From an uncultured Clostridia bacterium (lineage in GTDB: Bacteria > Bacillota > Clostridia > Christensenellales > Pumilibacteraceae), in assembly GCA_900553555.1 (NCBI GenBank), contig USEG01000046.1:1-7095 (forward strand): a stretch of 7,095 bases of DNA, given 5' to 3'. Within the stretch, counting starts at the first letter, position 1, and each line of letters starts with the position of its first letter. Position numbers and translations under genes: made by a program. A model generated the notes under the pieces. It was not told the origin of the DNA, did no database searches, and was given only the letters and a program-made list of their open reading frames with translations. Below, in pieces: positions 1 to 6,117 of this stretch.

Positions 1-543
1 CGCTTCGAGCGCCTTCAATGCGGAGCCTCTGATGACGGGAGTATCGTCTCCGGGGAATCCGTATTCGGTGAGCAGATCTCTTATTTCCATCTCGACGAGA
101 TCGAGCAGTTCGGGATCGTCAACAAGGTCAACCTTGTTCATGAAAACAACGATCTTGGGCACGCCAACCTGACGAGCGAGCAGGATGTGTTCACGCGTCT
201 GCGGCATCGGGCCGTCAGTCGCAGCAACTACCAGGATCGCGCCGTCCATCTGAGCAGCACCGGTAATCATGTTCTTGACATAGTCGGCATGGCCGGGGCA
301 GTCAACGTGAGCATAGTGACGCTTTGCGGTCTCATACTCGACGTGCGCGGTATTTATTGTAATTCCTCTTGCCTTTTCTTCGGGCGCCTTGTCGATTTCG
401 TCATAGCGCATTCCCTGAGAAAGACCTTTTGCTGCCAAAGTCATTGTGATAGCAGCGGTCAATGTAGTCTTACCGTGGTCAACATGGCCGATAGTACCGA
501 TGTTAACGTGCGGCTTCGATCTGTCGAATTTTGCTTTAGCCAT
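1..543 (-). CDS. tuf: Elongation factor Tu, N-terminal 181 residues (3' end outside window)
   Basis: EF-Tu is the cytosolic GTPase that carries aminoacyl-tRNA to the ribosomal A site. Translating the minus strand from the ATG at 543-541 gives 181 uninterrupted codons to the window edge. They cover most of the GTP-binding domain; domains 2 and 3 lie outside. Visible motifs are G1 GHVDHGKT (residues 19-26), switch I RGITINT (59-65), G3 DCPGH (81-85) with the catalytic His85, G4 NKVD (136-139) and G5 SAL (174-176). The [10 protein letters not shown] stretch before switch I is typical of EF-Tu and excludes SelB, IF-2 and CysN. A GGAGG sequence lies 9 nt upstream (553-557). It is the last visible gene of the str operon, 103 nt after fusA, and has its own candidate promoter. 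Truncation is due only to the window boundary. Confidence 0.98.
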   Translation of the reverse strand, partial: MAKAKFDRSKPHVNIGTIGHVDHGKTTLTAAITMTLAAKGLSQGMRYDEIDKAPEEKARGITINTAHVEYETAKRHYAHVDCPGHADYVKNMITGAAQMDGAILVVAATDGPMPQTREHILLARQVGVPKIVVFMNKVDLVDDPELLDLVEMEIRDLLTEYGFPGDDTPVIRGSALKALEA

Positions 544-588
544 TTTATTTTTCCTCCGAAAAAATTTTTAATAGGTTTTGTAATTGAT

Positions 589-617
589 ATTATATATGAT
601 AATCGCAAATTTTACAA
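589..617 (-). promoter_or_regulatory. Internal sigma-A-type promoter for tuf
   Basis: In the fusA-tuf gap the minus strand reads TTGTAA (617-612), a 17-bp spacer, then a perfect TATAAT (594-589). Transcription would start near 582 and give a leader of about 39 nt with the tuf ribosome binding site at 553-557. The surroundings are strongly AT-rich. Extra tuf promoters are known in several bacteria, because EF-Tu is needed in excess over ribosomal proteins. The -10 and spacing are ideal and the -35 matches 4 of 6 positions. Activity is inferred. Confidence 0.7.
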
Positions 618-637
618 GCGTTTTGCGGCAAAATTTG
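606..637. repeat. 8-bp inverted repeat straddling the tuf -35 element
   Basis: CAAATTTT (606-613) and its exact reverse complement AAAATTTG (630-637) are separated by 16 nt. The left arm overlaps the -35 hexamer of the candidate tuf promoter, and the repeat starts only 10 nt beyond the fusA stop. It could be a weak hairpin at the fusA 3' end, an operator, or chance in AT-rich DNA. No U-tract follows on the minus strand, so it is not a standard terminator. Confidence 0.35.
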
Positions 638-646
638 GAAAATCTT

Positions 647-2740
647 TTAGTTTTGCGTCTTCTGCTGACGTTCGACTATAATTTTGTCGGCAATGCTCTT
701 CGGCACTTCCGAGTAATGGTCGAATGTCATCGTGTAGTTGCCGCGTCCCTGCGTAACCGAACGCAAATCGGTAGCGTAACCGAACATTTCCGCCAGCGGA
801 ACTTCCGCTTTTATTTCCTGGTTGCCGGCAACGCTTTCCATACCCATAAGGTTTCCGCGGCGCGAATTGATGTTGCCGATGACGTCGCCGAGATATTCCT
901 CAGGGGTAGAAACTTCCACTCTCATAATGGGTTCCATTAAAACGGGGTCGGCCTTTTTCATGCCTTCCTTAAACGCCATGGAGCCCGCTATCTTAAATGC
1001 CATTTCGGACGAGTCGACTTCGTGATAAGATCCGTCGTAAACCTGCACTTTGAAGTCCACGCATTCATAGCCGGCAAGCACGCCGCTTTGTTTTGCTTCG
1101 CGGATACCTGCGTCGACGGCGGGGATATATTCCTTGGGTATAGAGCCGCCTACGGTGATGTCCTCAAAGACATATCCGCTTCCCGGGGGCAGCGGTTCCA
1201 TGTAAATTTTACAATGTCCGTACTGACCTTTACCGCCGGACTGACGAATGTATTTACCTTCGACGTCCACTTTCTTTCTGATGGTTTCGCGGTATGCAAC
1301 CTGAGGCTTACCGACGTTGACTTCCACTTTGAATTCGCGCATCATACGGTCGACGATGATTTCGAGATGCAACTCGCCCATACCGGCGATGATGGTTTGT
1401 CCCGTTTCGCTGTCGGTATAAGTCTTGAATGTGGGGTCTTCTTCGGCCAGCTTCTGCAAAGCGATGCCCATCTTTTCCTGGGCGGCCTTGGTCTTGGGCT
1501 CTACGGCGACCTGAATGACCGGTTCGGGGAAATCCATCGACTCCAGCACAATGGGGTGGTTGGGGTCGCAAAGCGTATCGCCCGTTATGGTATCTTTAAG
1601 ACCTACCAGCGCGCAAATGTCGCCGGCGCGTATTTCTTCTATTTCCGAACGGCTGTTGGCGTGCATCAAAAGAATACGACCTACTCTTTCGCGCTTGCCT
1701 TTAGTCGAGTTCATGACGTACGAGCCGTTGGTAAGCGTTCCCGAATAGCAGCGGAAGAAAGCCAGCTTTCCGACAAACGGATCGACGGCAATCTTGAAGG
1801 CAAGTCCCGCAAACGGCGCATTGTCGTCGGCAGGGCGCTCCTGCACTTCGTCGGTGCCGGGAATGATGCCTTTAATCGGCGGGATGTCAAGCGGCGAAGG
1901 CAGATAGTACACTATCGCGTCGAGCAGCTTTTGAACTCCCTTGTTCTTGAAGGACGAACCGCATATTACGGGGTTTACTTTCATCGACACGGTCAGTTTT
2001 CTGAGCGCCGCGATGATTTCTTCCGGCGTAAAGTCCTCGCCTTCGTTTTCAAAATATCTTTCCATGAGAGCGTCGTCGCTTTCGGCAACCGTTTCCAAAA
2101 GTTTTGCTCTCCATTCTTTCGCCTGATCGATGAGCTCGGGCGGAATGTCGTCTTCTTCCATGGTGGTGCCGAGGTCATCGGTATATATATCGGCCTTCAT
2201 CGTAATGAGATCCACCACTCCGACAAAGCTGTCCGCGCTGCCTACGGGAATTTGCAAAGCCACAGGGTTGGCGTGCAGTCTTGTCTTCATCTGTTCGATG
2301 ACGTTAAAGAAGTCCGCGCCTTCTCTGTCCATTTTATTGACGTACGCAATACGCGGAACGCCGTATTTAGTAGCCTGTTTCCATACGGTTTCCGACTGAG
2401 GCTGTACGCCGCCACGCGCGCAAAAAACTGCGACTGCGCCGTCGAGAACCTTTAAGGAACGCTCTACTTCCACGGTAAAGTCGACGTGACCGGGAGTGTC
2501 AATAATGTTTATTCTTCTTCCCAACCACTGCGTCGTGGTAGCTGCGGAGGTAATTGTAATACCTCTTTCCTGTTCCTGTACCATCCAGTCCATGGTTGCC
2601 GCGCCGTCATGAACTTCGCCGATCTTATGAACTTTTCCCGTATAAAACAGAATACGTTCGGTCGTCGTCGTCTTTCCGGCGTCGATGTGTGCCATAATAC
2701 CGATGTTACGGGTATTTTCCAAACTGAATTCTCTTGCCAT
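647..2740 (-). CDS. fusA: Elongation factor G
   Basis: EF-G is the ribosomal translocase: it hydrolyses GTP to move tRNAs and mRNA after peptide bond formation, and with RRF it recycles ribosomes. The 697-residue product has normal family length. The GTPase domain shows G1 AHIDAGKT (17-24), switch I RGITITSA (59-66), G3 DTPGH (81-85) and G4 NKMD (135-138), plus the EF-G signature [14 protein letters not shown] (107-120). Domains II-V follow without interruption and end in a normal EF-G C-terminus. The ATG at 2740 is supported by AGGAG (2752-2748) 7 nt upstream. It starts 24 nt after rpsG, as expected in the str operon, which marks it as the canonical fusA rather than a tetracycline-protection or fusA2 paralogue. 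Long reading frames on the opposite strand here are codon-bias shadows. Confidence 0.99.
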   Translation of the reverse strand: MAREFSLENTRNIGIMAHIDAGKTTTTERILFYTGKVHKIGEVHDGAATMDWMVQEQERGITITSAATTTQWLGRRINIIDTPGHVDFTVEVERSLKVLDGAVAVFCARGGVQPQSETVWKQATKYGVPRIAYVNKMDREGADFFNVIEQMKTRLHANPVALQIPVGSADSFVGVVDLITMKADIYTDDLGTTMEEDDIPPELIDQAKEWRAKLLETVAESDDALMERYFENEGEDFTPEEIIAALRKLTVSMKVNPVICGSSFKNKGVQKLLDAIVYYLPSPLDIPPIKGIIPGTDEVQERPADDNAPFAGLAFKIAVDPFVGKLAFFRCYSGTLTNGSYVMNSTKGKRERVGRILLMHANSRSEIEEIRAGDICALVGLKDTITGDTLCDPNHPIVLESMDFPEPVIQVAVEPKTKAAQEKMGIALQKLAEEDPTFKTYTDSETGQTIIAGMGELHLEIIVDRMMREFKVEVNVGKPQVAYRETIRKKVDVEGKYIRQSGGKGQYGHCKIYMEPLPPGSGYVFEDITVGGSIPKEYIPAVDAGIREAKQSGVLAGYECVDFKVQVYDGSYHEVDSSEMAFKIAGSMAFKEGMKKADPVLMEPIMRVEVSTPEEYLGDVIGNINSRRGNLMGMESVAGNQEIKAEVPLAEMFGYATDLRSVTQGRGNYTMTFDHYSEVPKSIADKIIVERQQKTQN

Positions 2741-2764
2741 ATTCTTTCTCCTGTTGTACGTTTA

Positions 2765-3235
2765 CTACCAGCGATAATGCGCAAACGCCTTATTCGCCTC
2801 TGCCATACGATGCATTTCTTCTTTCTTCTTGATGGAAGCGCCGGTATTGTTGTATGCGTCCATGATTTCGCCGGCAAGCTTTTCGTTCATGTTTTTTTCA
2901 CCGCGGTTTCTTGCATACGAAACCATCCATCTGATGGCGAGGGTCTGTCTTCTTTCCGGTCTTATTTCCATAGGCACCTGATATGTCGATCCGCCCACGC
3001 GGCGAGCTTTGACTTCCAGCATGGGTTTGACGTTTTCCAATGCCTTGGTGAAAATATCCAGCGCGTCGCCGCCGAGTTTTTCGGCTACCATATCGAATGC
3101 TTCGTACACGATCGCCTGCGCAATACCCTTCTTGCCGTCCAGCATAACCTGATTTATCAGCTTGGCAACAACTTTGCTGTTGTAAACGGGATCGGGCAGC
3201 ACGTCGCGCTTCGGTACACCACTTCTTCTAGGCAT
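2765..3235 (-). CDS. rpsG: 30S ribosomal protein S7
   Basis: S7 nucleates assembly of the 30S head by binding the 3' major domain of 16S rRNA, and lines the E-site mRNA exit. The 156-residue product has exactly the usual bacterial length. It begins MPRRSG, carries the conserved [12 protein letters not shown] segment (about 77-88) followed by EIRPERR, and ends [15 protein letters not shown] as family members do. The ATG at 3235 is preceded by AAGGAG (3249-3244) at 8 nt. It lies between rpsL (137 nt upstream) and fusA (24 nt downstream) in the str operon. In E. coli S7 represses this operon by binding the rpsL-rpsG intercistronic mRNA. The long structured spacer here suggests a similar arrangement, but that is inference. 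Confidence 0.99.
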   Translation of the reverse strand: MPRRSGVPKRDVLPDPVYNSKVVAKLINQVMLDGKKGIAQAIVYEAFDMVAEKLGGDALDIFTKALENVKPMLEVKARRVGGSTYQVPMEIRPERRQTLAIRWMVSYARNRGEKNMNEKLAGEIMDAYNNTGASIKKKEEMHRMAEANKAFAHYRW

Positions 3236-3372
3236 AATTGTTTCTCCTTTTCAAATATTTTATCCCTTTTCCGATTAAAAGAGGGACGGGCTTTTCGGGA
3301 CGCAACGCCCCGCAGTTAAAGGAGCCGAATATAAATCGGAATTATCCGGTCCTGACCAATGGCGCAGTGCGC
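3236..3372 (-). promoter_or_regulatory. Structured rpsL-rpsG spacer, candidate S7 autoregulatory mRNA element
   Basis: This 137-nt spacer is much longer than the 24-nt rpsG-fusA gap. In the minus-strand RNA, TTCCGATT (3341-3334) pairs perfectly with AATCGGAA (3276-3269). That stem encloses a hairpin CGGGGCG / CGTCCCG (3312-3306 with 3302-3296) with a 3-nt loop. One pair of the hairpin is G-U, so it is fully paired only in RNA from the coding strand. In the left internal loop, CTCCTTT (3324-3318) is the exact complement of the rpsG ribosome binding site AAAGGAG (3250-3244). Pairing the two would hide the S7 start or form a pseudoknot. A small GCGC hairpin (3372-3362) abuts the rpsL stop. S7 control at this position is established in E. 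coli; here it is inferred from structure and position. Confidence 0.55.
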
Positions 3373-3744
3373 TTATTTTGCACGCTTTGCGCCGTACTTC
3401 GAGCGACCTTGCTTGCGCTTTGCCACACCCGCGGTATCCAATGCGCCGCGAATAATGTGATAACGTACGCCAGGCAAATCCTTCACTCTGCCACCACGAA
3501 TCAGCACGACACTGTGTTCCTGCAGATTGTGTCCGATACCCGGAATATAAACAGTACCTTCCATCTTGTTTACAAGACGTACTCTGGCAATTTTGCGAAG
3601 TGCCGAGTTAGGCTTCTTAGGAGTGGTTGTCGTAACGGACAAGCACACGCCGCGCTTTTGAGGATTGTTTTCCAAAATAGGGCTCATGGACTTATAGACG
3701 AGCTTTTCGCGGCCTTTCCTAATTAACTGGTTAATAGTAGGCAT
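3373..3744 (-). CDS. rpsL: 30S ribosomal protein S12
   Basis: S12 sits at the decoding centre of the 30S subunit, monitors codon-anticodon pairing and is the classic site of streptomycin-resistance mutations. The product is 123 residues and aligns without gaps to E. coli S12 through the core. PTINQL starts the protein; [13 protein letters not shown] carries the two lysines of the streptomycin loop at 43-44; [13 protein letters not shown] carries Lys88 and Asp89, the second loop. Both loops look wild type, so no resistance substitution is seen. The stretch at 57-72 ([15 protein letters not shown]) departs from the more usual NGIEVTAYIPGEGH. AAGGAGGT (3761-3754), a perfect 8-nt anti-16S match, lies 9 nt before the ATG. 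It is the first gene of the str operon, directly behind its own strong promoter. Confidence 0.99.
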   Translation of the reverse strand: MPTINQLIRKGREKLVYKSMSPILENNPQKRGVCLSVTTTTPKKPNSALRKIARVRLVNKMEGTVYIPGIGHNLQEHSVVLIRGGRVKDLPGVRYHIIRGALDTAGVAKRKQGRSKYGAKRAK

Positions 3745-3855
3745 TATTACTCTACCTCCTTGTTAGTAGTCTTGCCTGAACAACCGTTTTTCCTTGTCGA
3801 AAGTACGTCGTCAGGACTTTTTTCCATGCGCAACAATTATGCGAGTGTCACGCAC
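3745..3855 (-). promoter_or_regulatory. 5' leader of the str operon
   Basis: From the inferred start near 3855 to the rpsL ATG there is a leader of about 111 nt. It contains a possible stem CCTGA (3815-3811) with TCAGG (3779-3775), extended by AGT/ACT, then an unpaired ribosome binding site at 3761-3754. The loop is about 31 nt, so the stem is not compelling. A 26-codon reading frame without a ribosome binding site (3827-3747) also lies here. I recognise no known riboswitch. Confidence 0.45.
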
Positions 3856-3861
3856 GGCACA

Positions 3862-3890
3862 ATTATACTAAATTATGGCTTTTAAGTCAA
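3862..3890 (-). promoter_or_regulatory. Strong sigma-A-type promoter of the str operon
   Basis: The minus strand reads TTGACT (3890-3885), a 17-bp spacer and a perfect TATAAT (3867-3862). That is 11 of 12 consensus positions with ideal spacing. The start would be near 3855. Upstream A-tracts from 3904 rightwards occupy the place of an UP element. It directly precedes rpsL, consistent with an independently transcribed str operon that no longer depends on read-through from rplL or rpoC. Confidence 0.88.
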
Positions 3891-3903
3891 GCGCAATGAA
3901 GTA

Positions 3904-3968
3904 TTTTTTGCGTTTTTTACGGATTTTTTTTGCGTTTTCTTTCATTACGGCTGTTTTTTTACGCAAAA
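3904..3968. repeat. Phased A-tracts with a 13-nt direct repeat upstream of the str promoter
   Basis: On the plus strand TTTTTTGCGTTTT occurs at 3904-3916 and again at 3926-3938, offset by 22 nt or about two helical turns. ACGCAAAA at 3961-3968 is an inverted copy of its core. The T-runs (A-tracts on the str-operon strand) are centred near 3906, 3915, 3927, 3936 and 3957, close to multiples of the helical repeat. Relative to the inferred str start they span about -49 to -105. Such phasing predicts intrinsic curvature and an UP-like element. No protein-coding signal was found here. Confidence 0.55.
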
Positions 3969-4046
3969 ACAAGCAAAACCGGACATTATAGCCGCCTTTC
4001 CCGTCCCGTCGCCCGGCGCAACACGACCTGCTATATAATGTTTCCC

Positions 4047-4087
4047 GCGAAAACGGCGATAAATTTTCCGTTTTCGCCTGTTTTTTT
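4047..4087 (+). terminator. Orphan intrinsic terminator just upstream of the marR promoter
   Basis: GCGAAAACGG (4047-4056) and CCGTTTTCGC (4068-4077) form a perfect 10-bp stem with an 11-nt loop, followed two to four bases later by seven Ts (4081-4087). This is a textbook plus-strand rho-independent terminator. No plus-strand gene lies upstream in the window, and the following promoter begins only two bases after the T-run. It may insulate the marR-MATE unit from stray transcription, or end an unrecognised short RNA. In the other orientation there is no U-tract. Confidence 0.75.
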
Positions 4088-4088
4088 C

Positions 4089-4117
4089 TTGACAATAGTA
4101 TGATTTCATACTATAAT
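4089..4117 (+). promoter_or_regulatory. Consensus sigma-A-type promoter of the marR-MATE operon
   Basis: TTGACA (4089-4094), a 17-bp spacer and TATAAT (4112-4117) match the consensus at all 12 positions. Transcription would start near 4124, leaving a 5' UTR of about 47 nt. A promoter this strong on a regulatory operon usually needs repression, and the palindrome filling its spacer supplies the likely operator. Confidence 0.9.
4095..4114. promoter_or_regulatory. Perfect palindromic operator, probably for the MarR protein
   Basis: Half-sites ATAGTATGA (4095-4103) and TCATACTAT (4106-4114) are exact reverse complements separated by TT. The 20-bp site fills the promoter spacer and covers the first half of the -10 hexamer, so a bound dimer would block RNA polymerase. 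MarR-family dimers typically bind palindromes of this size within their own promoters. No second copy was found in the window. Binding by the adjacent regulator is inferred from position. Confidence 0.8.
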
Positions 4118-4170
4118 TGGTCGGCTTGCCTTTCGGGGGTAGCCAAAAATCAAGGCGGAGAAACTTTAAT

Positions 4171-4623
4171 ATGCCGGATCAAATAACTCACAGACAGCGA
4201 ATAAATTATTTGTTAAGCGAAACCGAAGCCATTTATCACGAGGCGTCTTTGCGGTTGGGACTTAGCGACAGCGAAATGAAGATATTGTACTCGATACGCG
4301 ACAAAAAGAGCGCGGTAAAACGTCCCCTTAAAGAAATACTCGTCTTTTCCGGCATGGCAAAGCAAACGGCCAATTCCGCGCTAAGAAAAATGGAAAACGC
4401 GGGATGGCTTTTTCTTGAGGGAGGGCAAAAAAACAAGACAGTCTGCCTGACGCAAAAAGGCGTTGAAGTGGCTAAAAACACTGCCGACGTTCTCATAGAC
4501 ATCGAAAACTCTATCTTTGAAGGATGGAATCGCAGGATGGCCGACGAATATCTGGCGCTTAATGAAAAATTCATGCGACAGCTGCGTCTTTGCGTGGACA
4601 ATTTAGCCAAAAAAAGACCTTGA
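4171..4623 (+). CDS. MarR-family transcriptional regulator
   Basis: This is a 150-residue winged helix-turn-helix protein, a normal MarR length, that probably represses its own operon and releases DNA on binding a small ligand. After an N-terminal dimerisation helix, the DNA-binding part runs from about residue 53: LKEILVFSGMAK, recognition helix QTANSALRKMENAG (65-78), then the wing LEGGQKNKTVCLTQKG (82-97). The KQT-NSALRK-E pattern is typical of Firmicute MarR proteins paired with MATE pumps. The ATG at 4171 is chosen because GGCGGAG (4154-4160) lies 10 nt upstream and the site follows the inferred transcription start near 4124; an in-frame TTG at 4117 lies inside the promoter. The efflux gene starts 29 nt later, so the two are cotranscribed. 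The layout resembles S. aureus mepR-mepA; the ligand is unknown. Confidence 0.93.
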   Translation: MPDQITHRQRINYLLSETEAIYHEASLRLGLSDSEMKILYSIRDKKSAVKRPLKEILVFSGMAKQTANSALRKMENAGWLFLEGGQKNKTVCLTQKGVEVAKNTADVLIDIENSIFEGWNRRMADEYLALNEKFMRQLRLCVDNLAKKRP

Positions 4624-4652
4624 TTATAACCGTTGACAACAGGAGGAACGTT

Positions 4653-5975
4653 ATGCAATTATCACAACATTTTACTTGCCGCAGACTGCTGCGTTACTGT
4701 CTGCCGTCTATCATAATGATGGTGTTTACGTCGGTGTACGGCGTAGTGGACGGATTTTTCGTGTCCAACTTCGCCGGTAAAACGCCTTTTGCCGCCGTCA
4801 ATTTTATCATGCCCATACTGATGATTTTAGGATGCGCGGGCTTTATGTTCGGCACGGGCGGCAGCGCTCTTATCGGCATGGCGCTGGGCGAAGGGGACAA
4901 TAAAAAGGCCAACAATATTTTTTCGCTCGTGGTGTACTCTTCCATTGTGTGCGGCGTCCTTCTTGCGATAATAGGGCTCGTAATTCTGCGCCCCGTGGCG
5001 ACGCTAATGGGCGCGGAAGACGAAATGCTGCGCCAATGCCTTATATACGGCGGCATATTTTTGGCAGGCCTTCCCTTTTATATTCTTCAATACGAATTTC
5101 AATGTCTGTTTGCCACTGCCGACAAGCATAAGCTCGGAATGTATGTTACCATAATAGCGGGCTGCACCAATATTGTTTTGGACGCTTTGTTTGTGGCGGT
5201 TTTCCCGTGGGGAGTGGCGGGCGCCGCGGTGGCGACGGTAATAAGCCAGATAGCGGGCGGAATCATTCCGCTTGTGTATTTCCTGCGAAAAAACGACAGT
5301 CCTCTGCGCCTTACAAAATGTTCTTTCGACGGAACGGCGCTGCTGAAAACGTGCACAAACGGCTCGTCCGAGCTGATGAGCAACATTTCGGCGTCGGTAG
5401 TGGGCATGCTGTTTAATGTGCAGCTGATGAAATATGCAGGAGAAAACGGCGTTGCGGCGTACGGCGTTTTGATGTATGTGAGTATGATTTTCCAAGCGAT
5501 ATTTTTGGGCTACACCGTCGGCACGGCGCCGGTAGTAAGCTACCACTACGGCGCGGACAATAAAGACGAAGTGAAAAATCTTTTAAAAAAGAGCTTGATC
5601 ATTGTGGCGGCGGTCGCCGTTTGTATGTTCGTCGCCGGCGAACTTCTTAGCTGGCCGCTGGCGAAAATTTTCGTCGGCTATGACGCGGAGCTCATGGATA
5701 TGACCGTAAACGCGTTTTACATATTTTCCTTTTCGTTTTTGTTCTTCGGATTTTCGGTGTTCGGGTCGTCGTTTTTTACGGCGCTGGGCGACGGCCTTAC
5801 CTCTGCCGCGATAGCTTTTCTTAGAACGCTGGTTTTTCAAATAGCCGCAGTCATGCTGCTGCCCCTTATATTCGGACTGAACGGCATCTGGGCGTCGATT
5901 GTCGCGGCGGAGATTGTGTCGGTAGCGGTAACGGCGGTTTTCTTGGCGATAAAGCGCAAAAAGTACGGCTATTAA
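4653..5975 (+). CDS. MATE-family multidrug/metabolite efflux transporter
   Basis: This is a 440-residue polytopic inner-membrane protein of the MATE family, which exports cationic drugs or metabolites in exchange for Na+ or H+. About 12 hydrophobic segments occur as two six-helix halves. Family marks are VYGVVDGFFV with Asp33 in helix 1, GTGGSALIGMALGEGD (67-82), NIVLDALF (173-180), WGVAGAAVATVISQ (186-199), and in the second half GSSELMSNISASVV (237-250) with acidic Glu240, then GVAAYGVLMY (266-275). The C-terminus is a short basic tail. The ATG at 4653 has AGGAGG (4641-4646) 6 nt upstream; an in-frame TTG at 4590 would overlap marR and lacks such a site. Being second in a MarR-led operon suggests ligand-inducible efflux. 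Substrate cannot be read from sequence; MepA- or DinF-like subfamily is unresolved. Confidence 0.95.
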   Translation: MQLSQHFTCRRLLRYCLPSIIMMVFTSVYGVVDGFFVSNFAGKTPFAAVNFIMPILMILGCAGFMFGTGGSALIGMALGEGDNKKANNIFSLVVYSSIVCGVLLAIIGLVILRPVATLMGAEDEMLRQCLIYGGIFLAGLPFYILQYEFQCLFATADKHKLGMYVTIIAGCTNIVLDALFVAVFPWGVAGAAVATVISQIAGGIIPLVYFLRKNDSPLRLTKCSFDGTALLKTCTNGSSELMSNISASVVGMLFNVQLMKYAGENGVAAYGVLMYVSMIFQAIFLGYTVGTAPVVSYHYGADNKDEVKNLLKKSLIIVAAVAVCMFVAGELLSWPLAKIFVGYDAELMDMTVNAFYIFSFSFLFFGFSVFGSSFFTALGDGLTSAAIAFLRTLVFQIAAVMLLPLIFGLNGIWASIVAAEIVSVAVTAVFLAIKRKKYGY

Positions 5976-5990
5976 ACATTGCTTATTTTT

Positions 5991-6036
5991 GCTCAGCATT
6001 TGAGCGCCAGACAAGGCTTTTAGTCGGCTTTTGTTT
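5991..6036 (+). terminator. Probable intrinsic terminator after the MATE gene
   Basis: Starting 15 nt after the MATE stop, a small hairpin GCTCA / TGAGC (5991-5995 with 6001-6005) is followed by GCC-A-GAC (6006-6012) pairing with GTCGGC (6023-6028), with one bulged A. TTTTGTTT (6029-6036) comes directly after. The stem is short and imperfect, so strength is uncertain, but position and U-tract fit the end of the marR-MATE transcript. Confidence 0.5.
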
Positions 6037-6060
6037 AATTAAATATACAAATCTTTTAAC

Positions 6061-6095
6061 AAAAAAACCGTTCCGCAATCACGCGGGACGGTTTT
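6061..6095 (-). terminator. Intrinsic terminator of the rplJ-rplL transcript
   Basis: On the minus strand AAAACCGT-C-CCGC pairs with GCGG-A-ACGGTTTT (12 pairs with one C-A mismatch) around a 6-nt loop, and the RNA continues into a run of seven Us counting those within the stem. It begins 22 nt after the rplL stop. It would end the L10-L12 message, where most bacteria continue into rpoB. Confidence 0.85.
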
Positions 6096-6117
6096 AAGAA
6101 TTTTAACCGGGTAATAA

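Noticed and set aside
1022..2455. 477-codon open frame on the plus strand
   Set aside because: It lies entirely antisense to fusA, whose frame encodes an intact EF-G. The protein is of odd composition with no recognisable motif. It is a codon-bias shadow, as are the plus-strand frames opposite tuf (187-681) and rpsG (2486-3319).
3768..3823. Plus-strand hairpin followed by six Ts (AGT-CCTGA type stem)
   Set aside because: It resembles a terminator, but the loop is about 31 nt, the stem is only about eight broken pairs, and no plus-strand transcript is expected there.
4034..4039. Isolated TATAAT on the plus strand
   Set aside because: No -35-like sequence lies at a suitable distance upstream, and the downstream terminator would stop the transcript almost at once.
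3868..4095. 75-codon minus-strand frame, rich in Lys and Arg
   Set aside because: It overlaps the str promoter, the A-tract region and the marR-side terminator, lacks a convincing ribosome binding site, and its basic composition simply reflects A-tracts read as lysine codons.
4123..4144. Possible riboswitch or leader hairpin in the marR 5' UTR (GGCT/AGCC)
   Set aside because: The pairing is only four bases with a weak interior, the UTR is about 47 nt, and no known riboswitch motif is present.
4117..4170. N-terminal extension of the MarR protein from a TTG at 4117
   Set aside because: The TTG overlaps the -10 hexamer and lies before the inferred transcription start near 4124. The ATG at 4171 has a ribosome binding site and gives the normal family start.
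4590..4652. N-terminal extension of the MATE protein from a TTG at 4590
   Set aside because: It would overlap the end of marR and has no ribosome binding site, whereas the ATG at 4653 follows AGGAGG at 6 nt and gives a typical MATE N-terminus.
5976..6117. Remnant of rpoB or another gene between the MATE gene and rplL
   Set aside because: The 142 nt are accounted for by two terminators and short AT-rich linkers. No RpoB-like peptide was found in any frame.
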